A stretch of 24,294 nt of DNA from Candidatus Paceibacter sp. (GCA_023255765.1 JAGDVT010000018.1:1-24294), one strand, 5' to 3'; shown: positions 14,225 through 21,046, numbered from the stretch's first letter. The notes: a model not told the origin generated them from the letters alone. Translations and numbers: made by a program.

Positions 14225-15859
14225 TTAATACTCCTCCTCTGCAGGCTCTTCATAGCTTTTTTCTTTCTTTTTTTCTGGTAATTCTGCTACTACAGCATGA
14301 GTAATCAAAAGAAGACTAGCTACAGAACCCGCATTTTGAAGCGCAGTTCTGGTTACTTTTGTTGGATCTATTATACCTGATTTGAATAAATTTTCATAAT
14401 TCAAAGTAGCTGCATTAAAACCAAAATCTTCTTTACCTTCTTTTACTTTTTCTACTACTACTGATGGATCGACTCCTGCATTATATGCTATTTGTCTAAG
14501 AGGAGCTTCTATTGCTTTTTTAACTATGCTTGCACCTATATATTGAGCTATGCTTTCTTTTGAAAGTTCTTCAATTAATTTTTCAACTGCTGGCAAACAC
14601 CTAATTAATGCAACACCACCTCCAGGTACAATACCTTCTTCTATTGCTGCTTTTGTAGCATTAACAGCATCTTCTACTCTATGTTGTAATTCTTTTTGTT
14701 GAACTTCTGTGGCTGCTCCAACTTTAATTACCGCTACACCGCCCACTAATTTTGCTAATCTTTCTTGTAGTTTTTCTCTTTCATATTCAGAAGTTGTAGT
14801 TTCTAATTGTTTTCTAATTTGAGCAACTCTTTTTTCTATATCTTCTTTTCTACCCTTCCCTCCTATAATTGTGGTAGTATCTTTTGTTACTATCACTTTT
14901 CTTGCTTCACCTAATTGATGTATATCTGCATTTTCAAGTTTTAGACCTAATTCTTCTGAAATTAATTGACCTCCGGTTAATACAGCAATATCTTGTAATA
15001 TTTCCTTTCTTCTCTCTCCAAATCCTGGTGCTTTTACTGCAACAGAAAGCAAAATTCCCTTTAATTTATTAACTATTAAAGTTGCCAATGCTTCTCCTTC
15101 TACATCTTCAGCTATAATGAGAATTGGTCTTCTTCCTGATTGAACTATTTTTTCTAAGAGAGGTACTAAATCATGTATAGAGGATATTTTTTTATCTGTA
15201 ATCAAGATTAAGGGATCTTCTAAAACTGCTTCCATTCTTTCTGGATTTGTTATCATATAAGGAGAAATATATCCTCTATCAAATTGCATTCCTTCTGCTA
15301 ATTCATATGTAATTCCAATAGTTTGCCCTTCTTCTACTGTTACTACCCCGTCTTTTCCTACTTTCTCTATAACTTCTGCAATTAAATTTCCTATTTCAGA
15401 ATCTCTTGCGGATATTGTAGCTACATGGGCATAATCTTCCTTACCAGAAACAGGTTTTGATATTTTCTTTAATTCTTCTAAAACTACATTTATTGCTTTT
15501 TCCATTCCTTTTTGCATCTCTATAGGATCAACACCAGCTGAAACATTTTTTATTCCTTCATTTATTAAAACTTGTGCAAGCAAAGTAGCGGTTGTTGTTC
15601 CATCTCCTGCTACATCATTTGTTTTAGAAGCAACTTCTTTGATTAATTCTACTCCTAAATTTTCAAATTTATCTTCTAATTCAATCTCTTTTGCTATAGT
15701 AACTCCATCTCTTGTAATAATAGGAGATCCATATCCTTTATCCAAAACTACAGCTCTACCCTTAGGACCTAATGTTATTTTTACTGCATTTGCCAACTTA
15801 TTTATACCTTTTAAAATTTTTCTTCTAGCTTGTTCATCGAAAAGAATTGCTTTTGCCAT
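14225..15859 (-). CDS. groEL: Chaperonin GroEL (Hsp60)
   Basis: GroEL forms the double-ring folding chamber that works with GroES. The 544-aa protein is full length: MAKAILFDEQARRKI start, LGPKGRAVVLDK, nucleotide site GDGTTTATLLAQ, the RGYISPYM hinge, apical domain, GGVAVIKVGAATEVQQKE, and the catalytic Asp within RVEDAVNATKAA. The C-terminus ends in an acidic EEPAEEEY tail instead of the GGM repeats of classic GroEL, so the chamber-floor tail differs. It follows groES with a 46-nt gap that holds a 13-bp hairpin ending 12 nt before the start codon. No Shine-Dalgarno precedes the ATG. Confidence 0.98.
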   Translation of the reverse strand: MAKAILFDEQARRKILKGINKLANAVKITLGPKGRAVVLDKGYGSPIITRDGVTIAKEIELEDKFENLGVELIKEVASKTNDVAGDGTTTATLLAQVLINEGIKNVSAGVDPIEMQKGMEKAINVVLEELKKISKPVSGKEDYAHVATISARDSEIGNLIAEVIEKVGKDGVVTVEEGQTIGITYELAEGMQFDRGYISPYMITNPERMEAVLEDPLILITDKKISSIHDLVPLLEKIVQSGRRPILIIAEDVEGEALATLIVNKLKGILLSVAVKAPGFGERRKEILQDIAVLTGGQLISEELGLKLENADIHQLGEARKVIVTKDTTTIIGGKGRKEDIEKRVAQIRKQLETTTSEYEREKLQERLAKLVGGVAVIKVGAATEVQQKELQHRVEDAVNATKAAIEEGIVPGGGVALIRCLPAVEKLIEELSKESIAQYIGASIVKKAIEAPLRQIAYNAGVDPSVVVEKVKEGKEDFGFNAATLNYENLFKSGIIDPTKVTRTALQNAGSVASLLLITHAVVAELPEKKKEKSYEEPAEEEY

Positions 15860-15871
15860 CTTAATTTATTT

Positions 15872-15905
15872 AAATCACAGGTTAACAATATGTAACCTGT
15901 GATTT
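15872..15905. promoter_or_regulatory. Perfect 13-bp inverted repeat between groES and groEL
   Basis: AAATCACAGGTTA (15872-15884) and TAACCTGTGATTT (15893-15905) pair perfectly around an 8-nt loop. The repeat begins right after the groES stop codon and ends 12 nt before the groEL ATG. It lacks a downstream T-run on the minus strand, so it is not a standard terminator. It may be an mRNA processing or stability hairpin, a translation control element, or an operator. Confidence 0.75.
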
Positions 15906-16199
15906 TTATTCTTCAATAATTGCCATTATATCGTCTTCTCTTATGAAATAATATTCTTTATCGTCTATTTTAATTTCATCTGGAGCATATTTTTTAAAAA
16001 TAACAATCTGACCTTCTTTTACGCTTACAGGTATTCTTTCACCTTTCTCATTTAATTTCCCAGGACCTACACTAATTACCTTACCTCTTATAGCTCTTTC
16101 TTCTCTTGCTGTTTCTGGTATAACAATACCGCCTTTTGTTACCTCTTCTTGTTTTATAGGTTCTACCAATATATAATCACTTAGTGGCTTTATTTTCAT
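15906..16199 (-). CDS. groES: Co-chaperonin GroES
   Basis: GroES is the heptameric lid of the GroEL chamber. I choose the ATG at 16199, giving 97 aa beginning MKIKPLSDYILVEP, the normal family start. An upstream ATG at 16232 would add eleven unmatched residues encoded by the inverted repeat that lies there, so it is rejected. Visible are the mobile loop region (QEEVTKGGIVIPETARE), GKVISVGPGK, and the C-terminal KYAPDEIKIDDKEYYFIREDDIMAIIE. It precedes groEL and has its own extended -10 promoter and operator-like repeat. Confidence 0.96.
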   Translation of the reverse strand: MKIKPLSDYILVEPIKQEEVTKGGIVIPETAREERAIRGKVISVGPGKLNEKGERIPVSVKEGQIVIFKKYAPDEIKIDDKEYYFIREDDIMAIIEE

Positions 16200-16208
16200 T
16201 ACATATTT

Positions 16209-16240
16209 ATAGAGGCTTGAACAAAATGCCAAGCCTCTAT
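16209..16240. promoter_or_regulatory. CIRCE-like inverted repeat at the groES transcription start
   Basis: On the plus strand ATAGAGGCTTG (16209-16219) and CAAGCCTCTAT (16230-16240) are perfect 11-nt arms around a 10-nt spacer. They start one base past a TATAAT box, overlap the predicted transcription start (about 16235) and end 9 nt before the groES ATG. Position and geometry match the HrcA operator CIRCE (9-nt arms, 9-nt spacer), but the sequence differs from TTAGCACTC/GAGTGCTAA. Confidence 0.7.
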
Positions 16241-16241
16241 T

Positions 16242-16250
16242 ATTATAGCA
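16242..16250 (-). promoter_or_regulatory. Extended -10 promoter of groES-groEL
   Basis: TGCTATAAT on the minus strand is a perfect extended -10, with no clear -35. The predicted start near 16235 falls in the adjacent inverted repeat. A second extended -10, TGTTATAAT, lies upstream at 16277-16285 and could be an additional start. Confidence 0.6.
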
Positions 16251-16289
16251 CCCTTAATTCCTACCTGCTAATATATATTATAACATAAA

Positions 16290-16823
16290 TCACTTATAAG
16301 TAGGATGGTCTTCTTTTAAATTTTTTTTATAGACAATATATCTTGCTAAGGCATAAAAATAGCTTGATAATCGATTAATATACGATAATGTATTGGGGGG
16401 TAGTTTATATTTTCTATTTAAGCTTATTATTTTCCTCTCCACTCTTCTGCATACAGCTCTTAGATAATGAAGCCATGCAGATTTTTCTTCTTTTCCTGGT
16501 ATTATAAATTTCCTTTCTGGCTTTATTATTTTTTCTATTCTATCTATTGATTTTTCTAAGTTTTTTATTTTATCATCAGAAATTAGAGGTTTTTCAAAAT
16601 TAGGGTATAAAAACCACGCAAGTTGAGCTTGTACTATAAATAAATTTTCTTGAATTTTATGTAGTTCTTTTTTAAATTCTTTAACTTTGTTTTTTACCAG
16701 ACCTAATAAACTATTTAACTCGTCCAATTCTCCAAGTGTATCTAGAATGATATTATCCTTAGCTATTTTTTTATTTCCTACTTTACTTTTCCCCCTATCT
16801 CCTTTTCTTGTATAAAATATCAT
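16290..16823 (-). CDS. pduO: PduO-type cob(I)alamin adenosyltransferase
   Basis: The enzyme transfers the adenosyl group of ATP to cob(I)alamin, making coenzyme B12. I start at the ATG at 16823 (177 aa, MIFYTRKGDRGKS), because the family begins with this YTRxGD ATP-binding motif; a TTG start at 16847 lies inside nrdJ and adds unmatched residues. Other motifs are LDTLGELDELNSLLG, FIIPGKEEKSAWLHYLRAVCRRVER and LSYINRLSSYFYALARY. The gene begins 14 nt after the nrdJ stop, so the cofactor-making enzyme is probably made together with the B12-dependent reductase that uses it. No other B12 synthesis gene is visible, which points to salvage of external cobalamin. Confidence 0.93.
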   Translation of the reverse strand: MIFYTRKGDRGKSKVGNKKIAKDNIILDTLGELDELNSLLGLVKNKVKEFKKELHKIQENLFIVQAQLAWFLYPNFEKPLISDDKIKNLEKSIDRIEKIIKPERKFIIPGKEEKSAWLHYLRAVCRRVERKIISLNRKYKLPPNTLSYINRLSSYFYALARYIVYKKNLKEDHPTYK

Positions 16824-16837
16824 TAAAAAATTATAAA

Positions 16838-19800
16838 CTATCCACAACCTCCTGAACTTTCACCACATTCTAAACATGTATAACAACTTCCTGTTCTTTT
16901 AGTCATTCCGCCACAATATTTACAAGGAGGACCAGCCATTTCTCCTGTTTCGTCTTTGTTTTCTATTTTTTTATCTTTTATTTGTGGGTTATCAAAAAGT
17001 TGTGGATGTTCTTTTAAATATTTAGAATTATGCACTTCTAAACCTAAAGATTTCAATTCATCAGCACTTAAAAACCTATTTGCTAGGTATTTAAATATAT
17101 AGTCTACAATAGAACTGGCCATAGGAATTTCTGGATTATTTGTAATCCCTAAGGGTTCGAATCTCATATGTATAAATTTACCAACAAGTTCTTTTAGAGG
17201 AACTCCATATTGCAAAGCAATTGATATTGCTATTGCAAAAGAGTCTAAAAGTCCTGCTAATGTACTACCTTGCTTTGACATTCTTATAAATATTTCTCCT
17301 AGACTTCCATCTTCAAACATACTATAAGTTAGATATCCTTCATGACCTGCTATAGAAAACTTATGAGTTTCTGATTGTCTTACAATGGGTAGTTTTTTCC
17401 TTTCAATTTTTTCTTTTCTTTCTTTTTTAGAAACATATAAAGCCTGAGTTGCTTTTGAACCATCTCTATAAACAGCAAAACATTTAATTCCTAATTTCCA
17501 AGCAGTAAAGTAAGCATCATAAATTTCTTGAATAGTTGTTTCATTAGGCATATTGAAGGTCTTTGAAATTCCACCGCTGATAAATGGTTGAACTGCTGCA
17601 ACCATCTTAACATGCCCCATCCAATGAATGCTTCTTTTACCTCCTGGTGGTTTAATAGCGCAATCAAAAACAGGAAGATGTTCAGGTTTTAGATGGGGTG
17701 CAGTTTCAATATTTTGAGTTTCTTCAAGATGTTTAATGATATCTTTGATTTGCTCCTCGCTGTATCCAAGTCTTCTTAGAGCAATTGGAACCGTGTTATT
17801 TACAATCTTCATCCAGCCACCACCAACAAGTTGTTTCATTTTAACTAAAGCAAAATCAGGCTCAATTCCCGTAGTATCTGCATCAAGCATAAAAGAAATA
17901 GTCCCAGTAGGCGCTAACACAGTACTCTGAGCATTGCGAAAACCATATTTTGAACCCAAATCTATTACTTCATCCCAAGTTTTTTGAGCTTCAGTTAAAA
18001 TTTCTTCTATAATGTATTCACACGAATTAGTCACGAATTGATTATTCACGAATTTATCACGAATATTATTATTCATGTTTTTTAATTCATGTATGTGTTC
18101 GTAACCCATTCGTGTGTTTTCTATTCGTGATTTATTCGTGTAATTATTCGTGTTTAATTCGTGTGATTTATTCGTGTCAATTCGTGTTTTAATATTCTTT
18201 AAAGCATCACGATGCATTTTCATTACCTCCATCATTGGTTCTTTATTTTTTTCATATTCAGGAAATGGTTCTAATTTAGCGGCAATTTCAGCAGAAAGTT
18301 TATAAGCTGTACCAGTCATTAAAGCTGTAATACTTGCTGCCAAATCTCTGGCTTCATCTGAATCATAAGGAAGACCTAAAGCCATAATCAAAGCACCAAG
18401 ATTAGTATAACCAAGTCCAATTGTTCTATATTTTTTTGTTTCTTCAGCAATCTTTGGATGAGGATAATCTGCTTTTGAAATCAAAATATCTTGCGCAAGA
18501 TAAACAGTTCTTACAGTATGAATAAAAGCAGGAATATCAAAGTATAAATCAGAATCCGCGAACTCTTGCGAACTCTCACGCGAACCATCGCGAACATTAT
18601 TGTCCGCGAACTCTCGCGAACTCTCACGCGAACCATTGCGAACACCATTGTTCGTATTAGTTCGCGTGTTGTTCGAGTTAGTTAGCGGTAAATCATTCGC
18701 ATTAGTTCGCGTCTCGTTCGTATCAGTTCGCAGTCTTAAGAATTTAAGAAGATTTAAAGACGCTAAATTGCAGGAAGTCCAGTTAAGAAATATATATTCA
18801 GCACAATTGTGAACTAAAATTCCATTGGCAACAAAATGAGATGTTTCTGGCTCAGTTAAATCATAAACTTCCTCAATACCATCATAAACTATTTCTTTAA
18901 TTTCATCATAAAGATAATCTTTATAAGATTCAAAATTCGAATTTATTTCTTTTAGTTTTTCTGATTTGAAATGATTAAGATAAAAACCAATTTCATTTTC
19001 GAAAATAATTCTTGAACTTCGAGTGATTCTTAAACTGTGGAATTGCTTAACTTTATAAAGTTTTGATTTTCTTTGTGAGTCTGGTAAATATTGAGCCAAA
19101 GTTTTTCTTCTATTTTTATAAATCTTTGCTTTAATACCAAAATTCAAAAGTAAAAGTTGAACTTGTTTTAAAAGCTCTAACGAAGAATTATCCAAACCAA
19201 CATAAAAGCCTTTTTCAGGATTTCCAGTAATTGTTCCATCAGCGGTAAAAAGTCCTTGTAGGATATATTTAATTGATTTTTTATCAAGTTCAAAAATTTT
19301 ATCTTTGAAAATTTTCTTTTGACTATCAAAGTATTCAGAAATCAAATTAGCAACATTTTCTTTGCCAGTTGTTACTACATATTCAGAGGTTATTTTTCTT
19401 AAAGAAGTATTTCTTTTATAAATATTTTGAAGTTTGCTATTAATTGTATCTTTAATATAACTTAAAGCGTAAATATCTTCTTCGCCACCTGTAAAATAAG
19501 CATAATATCTATTTCTTTTCTGATCAAAACTCAAAGCACCATCGCCAGCAAAATAACCAATCATAAAAGCTAAATCTTTATCCAAAGATTTATCTCCAAA
19601 ACCAGAACCGATTAATCTTACTTTATCCCCTTTTTGCAGATCTTTAACTTTGACATCACCCTTGCCTTCAATCCAGATCGGATGATCTTCAGTTACTTTT
19701 AATTCATATCCAGATTTTGTAATCAAACGATAAACAGGTTTGATTCCTGTTTTAAAAACTCTAATGGCTTTTTTAATTCCTTGATGAGTTATAATTTCTG

Positions 19801-20941
19801 GTTCTTTTCCAACTAAATCTTTAATTCTTTGCCAACCATTTCTAGTCGCAATTAAAGTATCTCCAGTAACGCATGGATTAGTTGCATCAATTCTGCCTGA
19901 ATTTTTACAAGTATGCCATTTTTGAATGGTATCATCAAATTGAACTCCTGGATCACCACATTCCCAAGCAGCTTTGGCAATTTCCCATAAAATATCTTTG
20001 GCTTTATAAACTTGAGCAACTTTACCAGTTGTTCGGTAATAAGTTTTCCATTCACCATCTTTCATCGCTGCCTCCATTAAAGCATCAGGAATTCTCACTG
20101 AATTATTAGCATTTTGAAAGAAAATATTTTGCCACAAAGGATTATTCATATCAGTCATATCATAACCTGCTTCCATAAGTGCTCTAACTTTATTTTCTTC
20201 TTCGGCTTTAACTCTTATAAAATCCATAATTTCGGGATGATCAGCATTTAAAATAACCATCTTTGCTGCTCTACGTGTGCTGCCTCCGCTTTTGATTGAA
20301 CCTGCAACTGCATCAGCGGCTCGCATAAAAGAAATTACTCCTGAACTTGTGCCACCAGTTGAAAGAGGTTCTCCTTTTGCTCTTAATTTTGAAAGATTAA
20401 CACCTGACCCAGAACCTCCTTTAAAAATCATTCCTTCAATTTTTATCCAATCCAAAATAGATTCCATATTATCTTCAACATCGAGGATAAAGCATGCTGA
20501 GGCCTGCCATGGTCTTCCTTCAACTCCAATATTAAACCAGACAGGAGAATTAAAGGTTGCGTATTGATGCAAAATTATATAAGTTAATTCTTTTTCAAAA
20601 ATTTCAGCCTCTTTTTCATCGAAATAACCCTGCTCTAAGCCCCATTTTTTAAAGGTTTTAACAACTCGATCGATTATTTCTTTCAAAGATGTTTCTTGTT
20701 TGCCTTTATTGACTTTAAAATATTTTGAAGCAACAATATTAACTGCATTTTGACTATAAAAGTCAGGAAACTCAACATTTTCCATTTTAAAGTTTGAACC
20801 AGGAATTTCAGCTGTTCTCTTTACCCACCTTACTTCATCGTATGGGTGTACTCCTTCTTTTGTAAAAAATCTCTTGACTAAAGATATTTGTTTATTATTT
20901 TGAAAATTTTTTTGATTTTTAAAATTATTTTTGGGAGGCAT
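16838..20941 (-). CDS. nrdJ: Adenosylcobalamin-dependent (class II) ribonucleotide reductase with an intein and two in-frame repeat arrays
   Basis: The enzyme reduces ribonucleotides to deoxyribonucleotides using adenosylcobalamin. The 1367-aa precursor contains a 356-aa intein (residues 357-712) and two low-complexity inserts (about 736-797 and 917-975), leaving near 890 residues of enzyme. Predicted catalytic cysteines are Cys150 (QASACFIL), thiyl-radical Cys713 in the rebuilt NPCAEY motif, and Cys724 (TSCNLAS). The 11-residue gap between the last two matches the class II enzyme of Thermotoga as I recall it. APTGTISFMLDADTTGIEPDFA is the conserved phosphate-binding area. The C-terminus carries paired CxxC motifs and a GGCG end for redox relay. 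No nrdB-like gene is present. A pduO-type adenosyltransferase follows after 14 nt. A strong promoter and DnaA box lie upstream. Confidence 0.96.
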   Translation of the reverse strand: MPPKNNFKNQKNFQNNKQISLVKRFFTKEGVHPYDEVRWVKRTAEIPGSNFKMENVEFPDFYSQNAVNIVASKYFKVNKGKQETSLKEIIDRVVKTFKKWGLEQGYFDEKEAEIFEKELTYIILHQYATFNSPVWFNIGVEGRPWQASACFILDVEDNMESILDWIKIEGMIFKGGSGSGVNLSKLRAKGEPLSTGGTSSGVISFMRAADAVAGSIKSGGSTRRAAKMVILNADHPEIMDFIRVKAEEENKVRALMEAGYDMTDMNNPLWQNIFFQNANNSVRIPDALMEAAMKDGEWKTYYRTTGKVAQVYKAKDILWEIAKAAWECGDPGVQFDDTIQKWHTCKNSGRIDATNPCVTGDTLIATRNGWQRIKDLVGKEPEIITHQGIKKAIRVFKTGIKPVYRLITKSGYELKVTEDHPIWIEGKGDVKVKDLQKGDKVRLIGSGFGDKSLDKDLAFMIGYFAGDGALSFDQKRNRYYAYFTGGEEDIYALSYIKDTINSKLQNIYKRNTSLRKITSEYVVTTGKENVANLISEYFDSQKKIFKDKIFELDKKSIKYILQGLFTADGTITGNPEKGFYVGLDNSSLELLKQVQLLLLNFGIKAKIYKNRRKTLAQYLPDSQRKSKLYKVKQFHSLRITRSSRIIFENEIGFYLNHFKSEKLKEINSNFESYKDYLYDEIKEIVYDGIEEVYDLTEPETSHFVANGILVHNCAEYIFLNWTSCNLASLNLLKFLRLRTDTNETRTNANDLPLTNSNNTRTNTNNGVRNGSRESSREFADNNVRDGSRESSQEFADSDLYFDIPAFIHTVRTVYLAQDILISKADYPHPKIAEETKKYRTIGLGYTNLGALIMALGLPYDSDEARDLAASITALMTGTAYKLSAEIAAKLEPFPEYEKNKEPMMEVMKMHRDALKNIKTRIDTNKSHELNTNNYTNKSRIENTRMGYEHIHELKNMNNNIRDKFVNNQFVTNSCEYIIEEILTEAQKTWDEVIDLGSKYGFRNAQSTVLAPTGTISFMLDADTTGIEPDFALVKMKQLVGGGWMKIVNNTVPIALRRLGYSEEQIKDIIKHLEETQNIETAPHLKPEHLPVFDCAIKPPGGKRSIHWMGHVKMVAAVQPFISGGISKTFNMPNETTIQEIYDAYFTAWKLGIKCFAVYRDGSKATQALYVSKKERKEKIERKKLPIVRQSETHKFSIAGHEGYLTYSMFEDGSLGEIFIRMSKQGSTLAGLLDSFAIAISIALQYGVPLKELVGKFIHMRFEPLGITNNPEIPMASSIVDYIFKYLANRFLSADELKSLGLEVHNSKYLKEHPQLFDNPQIKDKKIENKDETGEMAGPPCKYCGGMTKRTGSCYTCLECGESSGGCG
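18017..18192. repeat. In-frame inverted array of ATTCGTG/CACGAAT words in nrdJ (array B)
   Basis: On the plus strand, four exact CACGAAT copies (18021, 18032, 18047, 18058) are followed by degenerate words (ATTCATG at 18071 and 18085) and then seven exact ATTCGTG copies (18108, 18123, 18134, 18146, 18157, 18170, 18180). Most steps are 10-13 bp, a few 15. The orientation switches at CACGAAT-ATTATT-ATTCATG. The nrdJ frame stays open through it, coding an Asn/Thr/His-rich insert (about residues 917-975) in a loop between RDALKNI and the EEILTEAQKTWDEV helix. It is not a CRISPR array: words are too short and spacers too small. Confidence 0.9.
18555..18735. repeat. In-frame inverted array of CGCGAAC/GTTCGCG words in nrdJ (array A)
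   Basis: On the plus strand, eight [C/T]GCGAAC copies start at 18557, 18567, 18579, 18589, 18605, 18615, 18627 and 18637. They are followed by inverted GTTCG-type words at 18650, 18660, 18671, 18705, 18716 and 18726. Steps are mostly 10-12 bp. The inversion point is GCGAAC-ACCATT-GTTCGT. Within the left half, 18555-18602 and 18603-18650 are a 48-bp tandem duplication differing at 4 positions, read as a 16-aa repeat containing GSRESS. The insert (about residues 736-797) is Asn/Arg/Ser-rich and sits 12 residues after catalytic Cys724, between LNLLKFL and the DIPAFIHTVR strand. Confidence 0.9.
18806..19873 (-). CDS. LAGLIDADG intein within NrdJ
   Basis: This protein-splicing element spans residues 357-712 of the precursor (356 aa), a full intein with an endonuclease domain. 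Block A is CVTGDTLIA with Cys1. Block B is VTEDHPIW with the TxxH motif. The two LAGLIDADG helices are MIGYFAGDGAL (near residue 460) and LQGLFTADGTI (near 562). Block F is VYDLTEPETSHFVANG, and the end is VHN with penultimate His and terminal Asn, followed by Cys+1. All splicing residues are present, so it should splice. It interrupts NP/CAEY directly before the predicted thiyl-radical cysteine, which therefore serves as the +1 nucleophile of splicing. Inteins at this conserved site are known in other class II reductases. Confidence 0.95.
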
Positions 20942-20979
20942 ATTTTTAAAATATATAATTCGACCTTTGCTGTTAAAAT

Positions 20980-21008
20980 TTTATAGTAAATAAAAATTAG
21001 AAAGTCAA
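20980..21008 (-). promoter_or_regulatory. Sigma-70-type promoter of nrdJ
   Basis: On the minus strand TTGACT (21008-21003), a 17-nt spacer and TATAAA (20985-20980) match the consensus at 5 of 6 positions each. Transcription should start near 20973, giving a leader of about 32 nt, longer than predicted for other genes in the window. This is the best full promoter seen here. Confidence 0.65.
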
Positions 21009-21018
21009 ATAGTTCAAT

Positions 21019-21027
21019 TGTGGATAA
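21019..21027 (-). promoter_or_regulatory. Perfect DnaA box upstream of the nrdJ promoter
   Basis: The minus strand reads TTATCCACA, identical to the consensus DnaA box, ending 10 nt upstream of the nrdJ -35. A single box in a 105-nt intergenic region suggests DnaA-linked control of dNTP supply, as known for E. coli nrdAB, rather than an origin. No second box or AT-rich unwinding cluster was found here. Confidence 0.5.
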
Positions 21028-21046
21028 CTTTTGGCGGGTTGTGGCC

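Noticed and set aside
15872..15905. Rho-independent terminator after groES
   Set aside because: The stem is strong but is not followed by a T-run on the minus strand; groEL must be transcribed through it.
16200..16232. N-terminal extension of GroES from an upstream ATG
   Set aside because: The extra eleven codons come from the inverted repeat and do not match the GroES family, which begins at MKIKPLSDYILVEP.
16824..16847. TTG start for the adenosyltransferase with GGAGG directly upstream
   Set aside because: GGAGG is the coding sequence of the nrdJ GGCG tail and is too close to the TTG; the family motif YTRKGD starts right after the ATG at 16823.
18017..18735. CRISPR array or REP-type repeats
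   Set aside because: Words are only 6-7 nt with 3-8 nt gaps, both orientations are present, and the region is an open reading frame of nrdJ. No cas gene is nearby.
21019..21027. Replication origin near the DnaA box
   Set aside because: Only a single box is present and dnaA, dnaN or gyrase genes are absent; a promoter-regulatory role is more likely.
21025..21040. GC-rich TTTTGGCGGG stretch as a regulatory motif
   Set aside because: It resembles a eukaryotic E2F site by chance and matches no bacterial RNR regulator (NrdR) box that I can recognise.
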